Shown here one piece after another: positions 31,453 to 43,559 of a stretch of 64,000 nt of DNA (positions are counted from its first letter, which is position 1; each line of letters begins with the position of its first letter). The DNA lies in assembly GCF_043290135.1 (NCBI RefSeq), contig NC_134707.1, positions 79,006,987 through 79,070,986 of the forward strand, read 5' to 3'. Origin of the DNA: Rhipicephalus microplus (Eukaryota; Arthropoda; Arachnida; Ixodida; Ixodidae). A model generated the notes under the pieces. It made no database searches. It saw only the letters and a program-made list of their open reading frames with translations, and had not been told where the DNA came from. The position numbers and the translations under genes are program-made.

Positions 31453-32847
31453 TTAGTTTCCCGGATACGGGCTAGGAGACCGGCCCCGCGTTGGGCCAGA
31501 GTACTGCCGGGGGTGCGGTGACATGCGGCGGCTGGGCGACGGCGAACGGGAAGGACTTCGTGGTGTCCATTGAGTTCCTGCCAGGTAGTCGGCGATGTCA
31601 CGTGGCCGATCTCCTGGCTGCGGACGCGGTGCATTGACGGCGAAGCCACGCAGTCCCATCTGTCGGTACTGGCAACGGCGGTATGTGTGCCCAGCCTCGC
31701 CGCAGTGGTAGCAGAGCGGGCGGTTGTCAGGTGCACGCCAAACGTCCGTTTTCCTCGGTGCACTGCGCTGGCCCGCTGGGGAACGGTAGGACGTCGGTTG
31801 GGGTGGTGGCGGCGGTGGCGTCTGGCGACGGAAGTGTGACGGGGCGGCGTTTTGGCGTGGACGGGGAGGAGCGTTGTGGCACACTGCAGCGGCGTAGCTC
31901 ATAGTTTCTGACTCGGGCGACGGTGTTTCGGGAATTCGAAGCAATTGCCGGACTTCTTCTCGCACAATGTCGGCGATCGAATCCACTTGAGGCTGCGCCG
32001 AAGGCAACAGTTTGCGCAGCTCTTCCCGCACGATCGCTCAGATCGTTTCACGCAGGTCGTCGGAGTCACTGGCTTGAGCAGCAGCGCATTCTGGAGTCAG
32101 GCGACGATTATACTGTCTGGTGCGCATGTCCAGCGTTTTTTCGATGGTGGTCGCCTCGGATACAAATTCTTGGACGGTGTTCGGTGGATTCCTCATTAGT
32201 CCCGCGAAGAGCTCCTGTTTGACCCCTCGCATGAGGAAACGAACTTTCTTTTCCTCAGGCATGTCTGGGTCAGCGTGACGATTCCGGCGGGTCATCTCCT
32301 CTGTGAAAATTCCAACCTTTTCGTTTGGTAGCTGAACCCGGGTCTTGAGTAGAGCAGCGGCCCTCTCTTTGCGAGCGACGCTTGCGAACGTTTGCAGAAA
32401 TGCGCCGCAGAAGACATCCCACGTTCGGAGCGTGGACTCCCGATTCTCTAGCCAGGTCCTTGTGGTGTCTTCCAGGTAGAAGTACACACGACGGAGCTTT
32501 TCTTTGTTGTCCCAGTGGTTGAGGGCGGCCACACGGTCGTATGTTTCTAGCCAGGTTTCCGGGTCTTCAAACGATGAGCCATGGAATGTTGGTGGTTCCC
32601 TGGGTTGATGAATGACGATCGCAGGCTGGGACGCTCCGGTTGTCATTGTCGCTGCAGTCGAGGTCATGGTCTTGGTCTTCCGCGCTTTGTCTTGTAGAAG
32701 GCCGTACTCCGGTGGGAGACCTTGCTGTCGGCGGCTCGTTCGCTGCTCTTGGTTGGCGTCGGTGTCTTCTCCGCGACGGGGGCTGGGTTCACGGCTTGAC
32801 GGGGGCGTCCGGTACATGAACGAAGCAGCACCTCCACCAGATGTCAC
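31453..32847 (-). pseudogene. Gag of the satellite gypsy element, one in-frame stop
   Basis: The frame begins near the 5' LTR edge; ATG in SFMYRTPP is the likely start, since codons before it lie in the LTR and primer region. Residues around 80-230 form a Retrotrans_gag-type capsid (TWLETYDRVAAL, LRRVYFYLED, EEKKVRFLMRGV). A TGA at 32,038-32,040 interrupts it. The same frame then runs on through a proline-rich linker, a CCHC knuckle (CYHCGEAGHTYRRC) and an RSPSRSPSPS tail, ending at TAA 31,453-31,455. Pol is in a different frame downstream. Confidence 0.9.
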
Positions 32848-33248
32848 AGGGTCGTGACGTGGCCAAAGACAGGAAACTTCGTGTTGGGATTTAACTGTTT
32901 ATTTGGGCGAACCTGTGCCCGGTAAAGGGAAAGTCTAATTACAGCAGCAGTCTTGCACAGATAGCAGTCTCGGACTGATAGCGGCGAACGCAGCGTCGGC
33001 CTTCGATCAACAACTGACAAGCGGCGAAGCGCGTCGGCATTTATACCCTTGCCGACGAATGTTCTAGCGTTATCGCTGGCGGTGGCGTAGGTTCCAGAAC
33101 AATCTGTACCGTTCGCACAGTGGGCGTGATCTTATCGAAATGATCTACTACAGTCCGGAACCTTCTCGAAACCTGCAGGCGCGGTTTGCGCCGAGAATCG
33201 TGTGGTGTTTCGGAACGATAACAAAAACTTGTGAAATGGAACGTGGCA
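32842..33248 (-). repeat. 5' LTR of the satellite gypsy element
   Basis: Ends mirror those of the 3' LTR. A TATA-like motif is at about 33,040-33,050 and aataaa near 32,900. On the minus strand a TGG two bases after the LTR (TGGTGGAGGTGCTGC) is the likely primer-binding site start. Confidence 0.9.
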
Positions 33249-35805
33249 ATATAAAACGGCAGGTCTTCGTTTGAGCATACTGCATCTTTGTAGTAAGCAG
33301 CACCGGCACAACACAAGAGACATGCTCTGAGCGGTATATGCCTTTTTCATTGCTTGTGTGCTTTACAATATGCACCAGCAGGTCTTCATTTGAGCATAAT
33401 GAATCTTCGTAATAAGCAACACTAGCGGAACATAATAGACAAGCACTGAGCAATACATACCCATTTCTATTTGGCGAGTGCTTTACAATATAAAACGGCT
33501 GGTCTTCGTTTGAGCATACTGCATCTTCGTAATAAGCAACACTGGCGAAACATAGTAGACAAGCCCTGAGCGGTACATACCCATTTCTATTTGGCGAGTG
33601 CTTTACAATATGAACCAGCAGGTCTTCATTTCAGCATACTGCATCATCGTAATAAGCAACACTGGTGGAACATAGTAGACAAGCACTGAGCGGTACATAC
33701 CCATTTTTATTTGACGAGTGCGTTAGGATATAAAATGGCAGGTCTTCGTTTCAGCATACTGCATCTTCGTAATAAGCAGCACCGGCACAACATGAAAGAC
33801 AAGCTCTGAGTGGTATATGCCTTTTTCATTGGGTGTGCTTTACAATATGAACCAGCAGGTCTTCATTTGAGCATACTGCATCTTCGTAATAAGCAACACG
33901 GGCAGAACATAGTAGATAAGCACTGAGCGGTACATACCCATGTTTATTTGACGAGTGCGTTACGATATAAAATGGCAGGGCTTAGTTTCAGCATACTGCA
34001 TCTTCGTAATAAGCAGCACCGGCACAACACAAAAGACAAGCTCTGAGCGGTATATGCCTTTTTCATTGGGTGTGTGCTTTACAATATGAACCAGCAGGTC
34101 TTCATTTGAGCAGACTGCATCTTCGTAATAAGCAACACCGGCAGAACATAATAGACAAGCACTGGGGGGTACATACCCATTTTTATTTGGCGAGTGCTTT
34201 ACGATATAAAACGGCAGGTCTTCGTTTGAGCATACTGCATCTTCTTAATAAGCAGCACCGGCACAACACAAAAGACAAGCTCTGAGCGGTATATGCCTTT
34301 TTTATTGGGTGTGTGCTTTACATTATGAACCAGCAGATCTTCATTTGAGCATACTGCATCTTCGTAATAAGCAACACCGGCAGAACATAGTAGACAAGCA
34401 CTGATCGATACATACCCATTTTTATTTGGCGAGTGCTTTACGATATAAAACAGGTCTTCGTTTGAGCATACTGCATCTTCGTAATAAGCAGCACTAACAC
34501 ATCACAAAAGGCAAGCTCTGAGTGGTATATGCCTTTTCTATTGGGTGTGTGCTTTACAATATGAACCAGCAGGTCTTCAATTGAGCATACTGCATCTTCT
34601 TAATAAGCAACACCGGCAGAACATAGTAGATAAGCACTGAGCGGTACATAACCATTTTTATTTGGCGGGTGCTTTACGATATAAAACAGCAGGTCTTCGT
34701 TTGAGCATACTGCATCTTCGTAATAAGCAACACCGGCACAACACAAAAGACAGGCTCCGAGTGGTATATGCCTTTTCCATTGGGTGTGTGCTTTACAATA
34801 TGAACCAGCAGGTCTTCATTTGAGCATAGTGCATCTTCGTAATAAGCAACACCGGCAGAACATAGTAGACAACCACTGAGCGGTACATACCCGATTTTAT
34901 TTGGCGAGTGCTTTACGATATAAAATGGCAGGTCTTCGTTTGAGCATACTGCATCTTCGTAATAAGCAGCACTAACACATCACAAAAGGCAAGCTCTGAG
35001 TGGTATATGCCTTTTCTATTGGGTGTGTGCTTTACAATGTGAACCAGCAGGTATTCATTTGAGCATACTGCATCTTCGTAATAAGCAACACCGGCAGAAC
35101 TTAGTAGACAAGCACTGAGCGATACATAACCATTTTTATTTGGCGGGTGCTTTACGATATAATACGGCAGGTCTTCGTTTGAGCATACTGCATCTTCGTA
35201 ATAAGCAACACCGGCACAACACAAAAGACAGGCTCCGAGTGGTATATGCCTTTTCAATTGGGTGTGTGCTTTACAATATAAACCAGCAGGTCTTCATTTG
35301 AGCATAGTGCATCTTCGTAATAAGCAATACCGGCAGAACATAGTAGACAACCACTGAGCGGTACATACCCGATTTTATTTGGCGAGTGCTTTACGATATA
35401 AAATGGCAGGTCTTCGTTTGAGCATACTGCATCTTCGCAATAAGCAGCACTAACACAACACAAAAGGCAAGCTCTGAGTGGTATATGCCTTTTTCATTGG
35501 GCGTGTGCTTTACAATGTGAACCAGCAGGTCTTCATTTGAGCATACTGCATCTTCGTAATAAACAACACCGGCAGAACATAGTAGACAAGCACTGAGCGT
35601 TACATACCCTTTTTTATTTTGCGAGTGCTTTACGATATAAATCGGCAGGTCTTCGTTTGAGCATACTGCATCTTCGTATTAAGCAGCACTGGCACAACAC
35701 AATAGACAAGCACTAAGCAGTACTTACCCGTTGACATTTAGAGAGTGCTCTTCGATTGAGCGTTCTGTGTATTTGGGATGAGCAACGCCGGCAGAACGCT
35801 AAAGA
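33249..35805. repeat. Satellite array, right part
   Basis: The array resumes in register after the gypsy insertion and runs for about 10.5 dimers. A variant marker (gcactaacaca) recurs at 34,491, 34,969 and 35,447, exactly 478 bp apart. The local higher-order unit is therefore two dimers, unlike the eight-dimer unit on the left. Monomers degrade after about 35,700. Confidence 0.95.
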
Positions 35806-35809
35806 ATTG

Positions 35810-36846
35810 AGGCTGGTACACACCGGCGACTAGCAGCGGTCGCGTGACCATTCGCGACTGGCGACCAAAAAGGGACTGATATTTACACCGGCAGAGGCTG
35901 CATGCAAGCGACCGCAAGTCGCAAAACCGGAAAGTCTCATCCAGGTCTCGTTATCAGCGAGAACTCTAGAGACCGGCGCCGATCAGCTGATCGCCGCTAG
36001 CTGAGTGAGCGGAGCAAACCGAGCGCGCCGCATTTATTGTTTTTCGTCCGTTCTCGCTCAGAGTTCCCAGCAGCGTCAAGGAGTTCGATTGAAGCGAATA
36101 ACAAAAGATTGTCATGGTGCTAGTGCACTGTGCCATGTTGTCAGAACTGGCAGCACATATGCCTCCAAAAAAACAAGCCAGTTGTTTGTATGACCGTCCC
36201 TTCGATCGCAGGAGTTGGTCGGCCATGTAACCCGCCTACTGCCCGAGCTACGCTGAGATTACGAGGAGTATTTCAGAGAGTAGTACCTATTCATAAACGC
36301 TTTTGAATTTATCTTGACTTGCCACTGCCTCCACTGCAACACAAATGCGTCTCGAACTCGGTGTCTTAGGTCGTTGCAAAGGCATGAAAAAAAAAAACGC
36401 GTTCCGAAGGCGCTGATTTGAAGGTTGTGACAAGTCAAGTTCAAGACAAAAAATGCTTCTGTATTAGGGGGAAGGATAGTTCACAATTTATTTTCTCGGC
36501 TTCTTGCAAATGCCGCCACGTAAATTCGACACTTTGCTCGAGCTGCTGCGTTTCGCCATCTCCAAGCCAAGCATTGCGTGGTGGCCATGGGGCCACAGAC
36601 CCAGAGGAACACACTCATTTGTATCTGGCGGCAGGAAGCCAGTAAAATAAAAAAAAAATAAAGAAATAAAAATTGAGCATCGCTGATTGATTCCAGCAGC
36701 TTTGCGACTGCAGTCGCGCGACTGAAAAATCGGTCGGGAAGCGACTAGCCAAAGCATTCGCTTTGCGACGGTTCGTGACTGCGACTGTTTGCAACCAGTC
36801 GAAAATGGTCAAGCGACCGCTGCTAGTCACTGCTGTGCATCAGCCT
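35810..36846. mobile_element. Non-autonomous TIR element of unknown superfamily
   Basis: About 50-bp imperfect terminal inverted repeats share gactagcagcggtcgc and gaccatt...cgactgg at 35,810-35,862 and about 36,795-36,846. The 1-kb interior shows no convincing gene, and gcgac motifs recur near the right end. I could not find a clean target duplication, so the superfamily is open. It sits at the degraded edge of the satellite. Confidence 0.6.
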
Positions 36847-37490
36847 TTACATTTTGATTGCCAGCATCATTTAAGCATTTTCAAAGTGCATGTGTGCAGA
36901 TCACATCACAGTTAACTCACAAAAGGTACTGCATTTAGATATCGTGTAGTCAGCCGAACTTGGACATTGTAATTTTTTGGCTACAATTGACCGCAGAACA
37001 ACAAATCATCAGTATGGCATGTAAAGATAACTGTTTGCACGACCAGATTCGCAAGAAATTACGTTTGTGTGTATACCTGCAAACGAAACATTTGAAAACC
37101 ACCGCATGTCATGAGAAATCACAGGCCTTTCTTCTTCTTTCGAGGAAGACGTTGCAAAAAAAAAATGAAGCTGAAAATTTCATCGTCCATGAGGCACCAG
37201 CTCAGTGAAGGTATTAGTCTTCTTAGCACCTCAAGCGTGAAAAGCGACGATTCTGTATATTCTGGCTTCCTAAACATCCAACGTTCATTGTCAGTGCTGC
37301 TGACACAAATGTTTGGAGCTTCTTGATTTCTGGTCCCACTGCATTACATGTGAGTCGTTTCGCTTCTGTCTTTGAAGATTTTCAGGAGCCCTGCAACACT
37401 TCTTTACGTTACCATGGAACGGATTCACTATAGAAGCTTATCACCTAACGAATTCACTGCCACAAAAAACTTTTTCAAATTCGTCTGGTG
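36847..37490. other. No gene seen
   Basis: AT-rich sequence without a recognisable coding region or repeat. Confidence 0.4.
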
Positions 37491-38330
37491 CAGTGGACCC
37501 TCGTTAAACCGTAGTTGGCCGGAGCTCAGAAAAAGTACATACGAAACGGTAGTACTGCTTAACCAAAACAGCGTCAGGTCGCTCACTTACTTGCAAAAAA
37601 AGAAACCTTCAGGGAGTGCAATGAAAGAACAAAAAATGTGCAGTAATTTATTAACTTCGCGTGACAAAGTCTGTAATCTTCATTTGACGACGCAGCGGCC
37701 TAGCCGCAACAACAGCGGCCTCAAACTCACTTATGCAGTGAGCCAGCTTTTCCGCCAGCCCCCCCTTCTCGCCAAATACCCGCATGACGCTGACGCAATG
37801 CGCAGCTTCAGCCACTGTCGGACCTGGCTTACCCGTATTGTCACTTTCCATGTCGTCCTCATCACTATCATTTGGCAACACTTCGACAACCGAGGCAACA
37901 ATGGCTTCGTCGGACATGTCCGGAGATGTCTGCACATCGCTGCCTGCGTCTCTGAAGTCGGGGAAGGAAATTCCTTCTGTAACGCCCTGCCGCTCCAGCA
38001 CTTCAGCTTGCAGAGTTTTGCAAGCTTCGTCAACGATGTCCGAAGTCTGGTGGATGTGTCACTGGCATCATCTGCGTCGCCTGCACACACACTGAAGCCA
38101 GCACGCTTGAAGAAATTTCGAACTGTCGTTGCTTCAACCTGCTGCCACGAGTATTCGAGCAGGTGAATCGCGCCAATCAGGTCGATGGTTTCGAAACGCT
38201 GACTTGGACGCGGTAGAATCGATGAGCGCAGTGAGTGCGCGAATGCGTAAAAGTGTTCCACGGCGGTTATCTGCTTGGTACGCTGACCGCAGGTACATGA
38301 ACGCATGCGAAACGCCGACACATTAGCCCC
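37491..38330 (-). mobile_element. Truncated Tigger element with transposase C-terminus
   Basis: The left end reads cagtggaccctcgttaaac, a Tigger-type terminus. The minus strand encodes the transposase C-terminus in two frames: IDLIGAIHLLEYSWQQV and TTVRNFFKRAGFSV (from 38,321), then an acidic region and the ending KITDFVTRS (to 37,651). No DDE core, N-terminus or right terminus remains. Confidence 0.7.
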
Positions 38331-39038
38331 GCATCTCGTTGCGATTCACGGGAGAAAAATGGAAAAAAGACTCTCACATTCCCTTATAGCATCTCATTAT
38401 TTATCTAGAGCTTTAGTAATCTCTTCAAGCAACAAAGTAGATGAAGTACGCATGCCGTGCTAAATAATTTTCGCCATGTCACGTGTCACTGTTTGCAACG
38501 TCGGAGCAGAGTCGTCTACGTAGAAGATCAACGACACTGCATTGCTGTGTACGTAGGGCCATTGATACGCACATGTCATGCCCTCATTCTCTGGGCACGC
38601 GCCGGCACAAGGGGGGGAACAGCATTCATCTTAAAATTTGACCCATTTGCATGGCGCGTAGCGTTGCAAATTTTGGCATATGTGATCATGAACGCCTCGT
38701 CTACACATTGCGCTTCTCAGCTCAAAATTGTCAAACCTGGTGAGCGGCCCTCTAAAGTTTTATGCCCACGTTCTGAAGACGATAGAAGTATCAACATACT
38801 AGTCTTACCCACCACTTCACAAAGTGAACACACGACGAGGATGTGCCAGAATGCCCGACTGCCAAAAGCTTAGACTTCAAACACAGTCTTCATCTACACA
38901 GACAATCCAATCTCGGACATCCCGCACTTCAGGTTCTGCTTCTATCGCATTCACCCACTCAGTGGGTGCAAAGGCTGACAAGTAGTATGTGAACTACAAG
39001 AACTTTTCTGTCTAATGTGATGGCCACTCAGAATTAGT
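38331..39038. other. No gene seen
   Basis: A 138-codon plus-strand frame (38,457-38,873) lacks recognisable motifs. I see nothing else. Confidence 0.35.
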
Positions 39039-40330
39039 GGCAAAAAAACATACATTCCCACTGCTTTGTGTGGTGCAGGGTGGCCATGGCAAGACTTAGT
39101 GTAAGGACGTTTGGCAAGGACCAGGAAGGGAATGGGATTACTCCTAGCCAACGGTTGCCCCTTGCTGTCCCCGCTGGCCTTCCAAGGACATCATGTAATT
39201 AACTATCCCCGGAAAGCTATTGTGTACATGTATTGAATTGCTTGTCTTTATTATCGTGGCCACCGGGAAAAAAATGAACAACACGAGTCAGGTGAAAAAA
39301 AAGAACAAAACAGAAAAAGTCAATTATTGAAATCAATAACCAACACAAAAACGGAACGCGAGACAACGAAGAAAACATAAAAGAGAGCAAGGCTAAACTC
39401 TGTTGTGAAATCTGTTTAAACAAATGAGATTCCCCCTTAGGACTAAAGAACTTAAATAGGACAAATCATGTCGACAGAACCCAAGTGCCAACCCGAGCTC
39501 CACAGTTTCCCTACAGACCATGCTCCTCGCTCCGAAGACCATGCCGCACGATGAGAAAGCCTTCTGCGGATCAAAGAGATCCTTCACAACCCGGTATTTT
39601 GCACCTTTCTCAACTGCCTTGTGCTTAAGCACACCTTTATTAGCGTCCCAAACGATCACCAGGTTGATCACCATCACTTGGTCGTCAGACTCGATAACCA
39701 AGTCAAGCTTGAGTCTGACGCCATCCCAGGTCATAAATCGCAGCTCCTCACAAACCGTGAGAGCCGGATTTCTTTTCCAGATCAACCTAGCGACCTGTCT
39801 GGAGACATAGTTCCGGCATTCTGTGCGAGAAAGGTGCACAGACTCTCATTCCTGACAGATGTGGAATGCAGTCTCGGGCTTCTCACCGCAACGGCGGCAT
39901 AGCGTCAAAGTAGGGTCAGTTTAAAGCTCGGGTTAGGTACAGGTTAGTCCGCAAACGGAGTCCCTGGATGTTGTCCCCATTCTTTAACAATTTCGAATCG
40001 AGGCTGAGCCACTTGTTAGCGAGGGCCTGATCTTGGTGTGTTACTAGATCTTTATTCATATAATTCCCCTTTAAACGTGTGCACCACTTGTGTGATCCTC
40101 TCTAGAGCGCAGCATTTATGTCGGCGGCTGCGGTTATACCCGACGGTACCTCGAAAAGAGAAGAAATGCGAGTGAAGTTCTTATTTAGTACTGTGTCAAA
40201 TAGACAGTCCACGAATGGACTGCCCAGCCGGAGTAATCTGGCCAGGCCCTTGAATTGAAGTGACTGAGAGACCCTTTCAAGTTGAATTATCCCCAACCCC
40301 CCAAATTTTGCCGGAAACCAGTATGTAGAT
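39039..40330 (-). mobile_element. R2-like LINE 3' end, copy 1
   Basis: The minus strand encodes the C-terminus of an LINE protein with a restriction-enzyme-like endonuclease. There is a CRRCGEKPETAFHIC-type zinc motif, then ECRNYVSRQVARLIWKRNP, a catalytic-type LDLVIES (the family has PD), and VMVINLVIVWDAN. Upstream is FVDCLFDTVLNKNFTRI. Coding is interrupted by a stop near 39,845. A 3' untranslated region follows to about 39,039. The same 3' end recurs at 45.7-46.9 kb. Confidence 0.65.
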
Positions 40331-41289
40331 TGGGGAACCCACCGGGCAGACTCAAGGACTGTTTAATCCATTTACGAAGGATACCATCGAGCCTTCTGGA
40401 CTCTGAATAGACATGAGTATTAGATGAACCATACAAGAATATCGGCACCACCAATTGCCTGAGACAGTTAACTTTTTGAAATGGTTTTATGTTTTAAAGA
40501 AGCCTTTAAAAGTAATTCCAATAGTCTAAAAGCCTTTTCAGAGTCGACTCTCGGATTCTTATTTACATATAGATTGAGGCCTAGGACAAAAAAAAAGTTG
40601 AGGAGTCCAGTCACAAAATATTCTGTGCTGAAATGACTGTGGGATAAGTGTGCCTAGAGAGTGTCTAAGGTTTGTAGCTAAAGCTTCCTTTCATACGCTT
40701 GAGGGGAGACACTGGTCTGAAAAACTTTTTTTCTTAATTTTCAGAATTTCCAACTGAAATTTTTATACTATATGTATTTTTCACAGCTGAAAACAAATAT
40801 GCAATTAGTTTTTTGCTATCATTTCCAGATTTTCAACTATTGACTGTTATATAAACTTACATTCTGCCCAGCTATTTGACATCTTTCTCATAAAATATTG
40901 CTACTAATTCGATATGACAGCATTCTGAGAAAGCCAGGGAATGCACCAAAACCAACATTTTATTTTTAGCTTTATTGGTAGCAGAGTTATGACATTAACA
41001 AGTATACTTGTGAAACACTTGAAGTTGTTGCTTAGTTTTGATGATAATTAAATCACTGTTCTGAATAAAAAAAGGTAATTTCTTTGTTATGTTATACTAA
41101 TCAATGTATAAGCTTTTAAATGCTGCAAGAATTATGAAAATACAACTGCTACATCAAAAGATACTGGGGGCAATAGCTTAGGGTGTGTTGAAAAATGTTT
41201 TGAGAAAACAGGAAAGGAAGTTTTAAGAGCATGCAGAGCATTTATTTTTAACAAAAAGTGTGAATTGGTGAATTAACAATGTTATAAGC
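40331..41289. other. AT-rich stretch, no gene seen
   Basis: About 1 kb of AT-rich, non-coding sequence. It lies between a LINE tail and a Mutator-like fragment and may contain the latter's terminal region (gggagacactggtctgaaaa at about 40,705), but no matching inverted repeat was found. Confidence 0.35.
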
Positions 41290-41449
41290 CACCAGGAATG
41301 TAGTCATCGTCTTTTTCTTAAGTGCGCTTCCTTTTCATGGCACTTCTGAAGTTTTCAGCAGGCTCATGTTTTTTCTCCGATGCCACTAGTCGGCGACTGT
41401 CCTTTTGCGAGCATCTTTCAGCTGCCACAACACTCTGCTGCAGGTGCAG

Positions 41450-42121
41450 CTACTTCAGAATGGCGGCATCTGCTCTTCCTTTGCCAGCATTGAATCTTGC
41501 GATGGCTTCAGCCACAGCCGCTTCAAGAGTGAGAAGCGATGCATGCTTGTTCTTTAACACGAGTGTCCACATGGTGGAGTGCAGTCTCTCGTTTGTGTTT
41601 TGCGTTTTGCCTCGCTGACAACGCTCCAGCAGTTTTTTGTCAGAGAGACGTGTGTAAACAGGCCGCAAGGCATGAAAAACATACTTTGACAAGTTGTAGC
41701 GATATTTTGAAGTAGTCTCCTGCTTGGCTACAGCCCTGTTGTACTTGCACCATGACTCTTCACCAGTTGGATAATGAGAGGGCCGAGGGCTTGCACCAGT
41801 TGATGGAACGTGATAAAAGGTTGCCCTGACAGCATTATGCATGGCCTCAATAGTACCCTGGTTACTTTGCAAAGCTTATCCATAATATGAAGTGAGCTTT
41901 GTGACCAGCTCACCTGTCAATTTGCGCTCGCCACCAAGGCTTGGCCTTGATTCGGCTCTTTGTACAGGAGGTTTCGAAGAGCTCTGCCCATGCGCTTTTG
42001 CACATGGTTGACACAGTCCTCTTTTTCCATTAGCACAAAGCCACATACCTATGCCTCCTTCAGACTGTTGAAGGCCCGGCTGTCTTCGACCCTTCGAATA
42101 TGCCATGTCCCAGATCGTCAA
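41450..42121 (-). pseudogene. Mutator-like transposase C-terminal fragment
   Basis: The minus strand reads EDCVNHVQKRMGRALRNLL, then GELVTKLTSYYG in another frame. After a stop come EESWCKYNRAVAKQET, a RPVYTRLSDKKLLERC block and TQNTNERLHSTMW. This is the conserved tail of arthropod Mutator-like transposases (the Pfam Mutator domain family) as I recall it. At least two frame breaks are present and the catalytic N-terminal half is missing. Confidence 0.65.
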
Positions 42122-42680
42122 TGTCAGCTCTTTAACACGGAGGCTGTCTTTTGGCAGCGGCTGAATGCACCTTTATGCACCAGTGGGTATCTTCAATCCC
42201 TGGAAATATACGGCATCTCTTGCATAAAATGAAGCCTTACTTTCATATCACTCCACTATTATTCCTTTAAAAATATATGCTCAATGGCAAGCCAATTTGC
42301 TGAATGCACAATAAAGTCTGGCCATGTACACTTGGTAATGGCCATTTGTCCCATAACACTGGCATAAAACTCGTTATCTCAGTACAAGCTTGGCAAGTTT
42401 GGACTGAAACTCAGCGAAGCACATTGGGATTTCGCAACCTCTAGAGTTTTGTTATTTAGGTGTCGAGGTTTGTGGCTCTCACCACTGCCCTGGTTTCCTC
42501 GTGTCCAGGAAGGCTGTGGGAAGCTTCTGTGCCCACATATCAGGAGGGCAGGTCAATCTTTCACAAGTCCTCTCAAAATGTACTATAAACGATCCTTGGT
42601 TTTCTCCCATTTTAAATGGCTGGATCCACTTGTCTGCAATATCCGAAGACTTCTTTCGTAAAAAACCGGCTTCAAAGGAC
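42122..42680. other. No gene seen
   Basis: No recognisable coding sequence or repeat. Confidence 0.35.
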
Positions 42681-42689
42681 TAATATGCC

Positions 42690-42811
42690 TGGAGATGAAG
42701 AGCAGAGTGTCTCGGCGATCGTTTATTGCGGTGTAGATCCAAGAACCACCCCACGTGCCATTCTTTGTCCTTCTCTTCCTCTCCTGCACCCTATGTCCAC
42801 TGTTTCTAACA
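42690..42811 (-). repeat. Possible BEL/Pao 3' LTR
   Basis: On the minus strand, TGTTAGAAACAGTGG begins at 42,811 directly after a purine-rich gggccgggag. An aataaac motif follows at about 42,721-42,727. The far boundary is guessed and no second LTR is in the window. Confidence 0.4.
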
Positions 42812-43440
42812 CTCCCGGCCCATGAATTGCTGCGAGCGCATTTCTTGGAAACACAAATGTTGTATAGCCCGCATTACAATTTTGCCGTCTGCTAGCTTTA
42901 GGCGACATGCACGAACAATGCCGTCGTGTCCCGTAATGTTTTTCAGAATGCGCTCAAATTTCCAACACAACTTGGGCAGAGCATTGTCACGCACTATCAC
43001 TATATTGCTTTCCGCAATACTAGTAATGTCCACCACCAGCCTATTATGAGCGGTTCTAAGGAGTATTAAGTATTCCTTATACCAGTGATTCCAGAAGTCT
43101 TTTTGAAGCTTTTGTCGCTGTATCCAAGTTTTAAGAAGCTCCGTATGGGAGCTAGGCACCACGTATGCAGTTTGCAAGTCGGGGAGAGCAGTCAATTGCT
43201 TGCGATGTAAGAAATGGGCAGGTGTCTTAAGTTGTCTTTCACTGACCTCGCCATACACTCCCAAATCCGCCGCACCAAGGAGCACGGTCAGCAGAGAATT
43301 TCCACGTGATGCTATGAGCACACAGATAATCGCCGACTTGACTTCTCCTAATAGTGTCATACATAGCATGAAGTTCGCGAGAAGCACATTTAAAGCACAA
43401 AGCATTGTCCGAGTAAATCACTAAAGGGAATCAACGACGT
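42806..43440 (-). pseudogene. BEL/Pao integrase end and DUF5641 region
   Basis: The minus strand first shows an integrase tail (IYSDNALCFKCA, ITWKFSADRAPWCGGF), the hallmark of BEL/Pao integrases. In another frame the DUF5641-type C-terminus follows: FWNHWYKEYLILLR, GDHDGI-like and GIVRACRLKLADGK. A frameshift near 43,240-43,400 separates the two parts. The rest of the polyprotein is absent. Confidence 0.75.
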
Positions 43441-43559
43441 GCAGTGAAACGCCGAAAAGCTTCCAAGAAACTGTCTGCTGTGGAGCGTAAAACAAGCTCC
43501 AGGTGAACAGCGCGTATTACGACGCAAGTGAATAGCATGTATGATTTCTGTGTTTGCTC

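Larger units (their letters stand above)
27187..33248 (-). mobile_element. Ty3/gypsy retrotransposon inserted in the satellite
   Basis: LTRs at 27,187-27,572 (3') and 32,842-33,248 (5') bracket gag and pol in the canonical order protease, RT, RNase H, integrase. The 4-bp satellite sequence atat flanks both ends (27,183-27,186 and 33,249-33,252), and the array sequence continues in register across it. The LTRs differ by about eight substitutions and a 21-bp gap. Gag and pol each carry nonsense codons, so the copy is inactive. It is unrelated in domain order to the element at 1-13,595. Confidence 0.95.

Noticed and set aside
22480..35805. Regularly spaced conserved cores resembling a CRISPR array
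   Set aside because: The whole 119/120-bp monomer is conserved, with no unique spacers, and the surroundings are eukaryotic transposons. It is a satellite.
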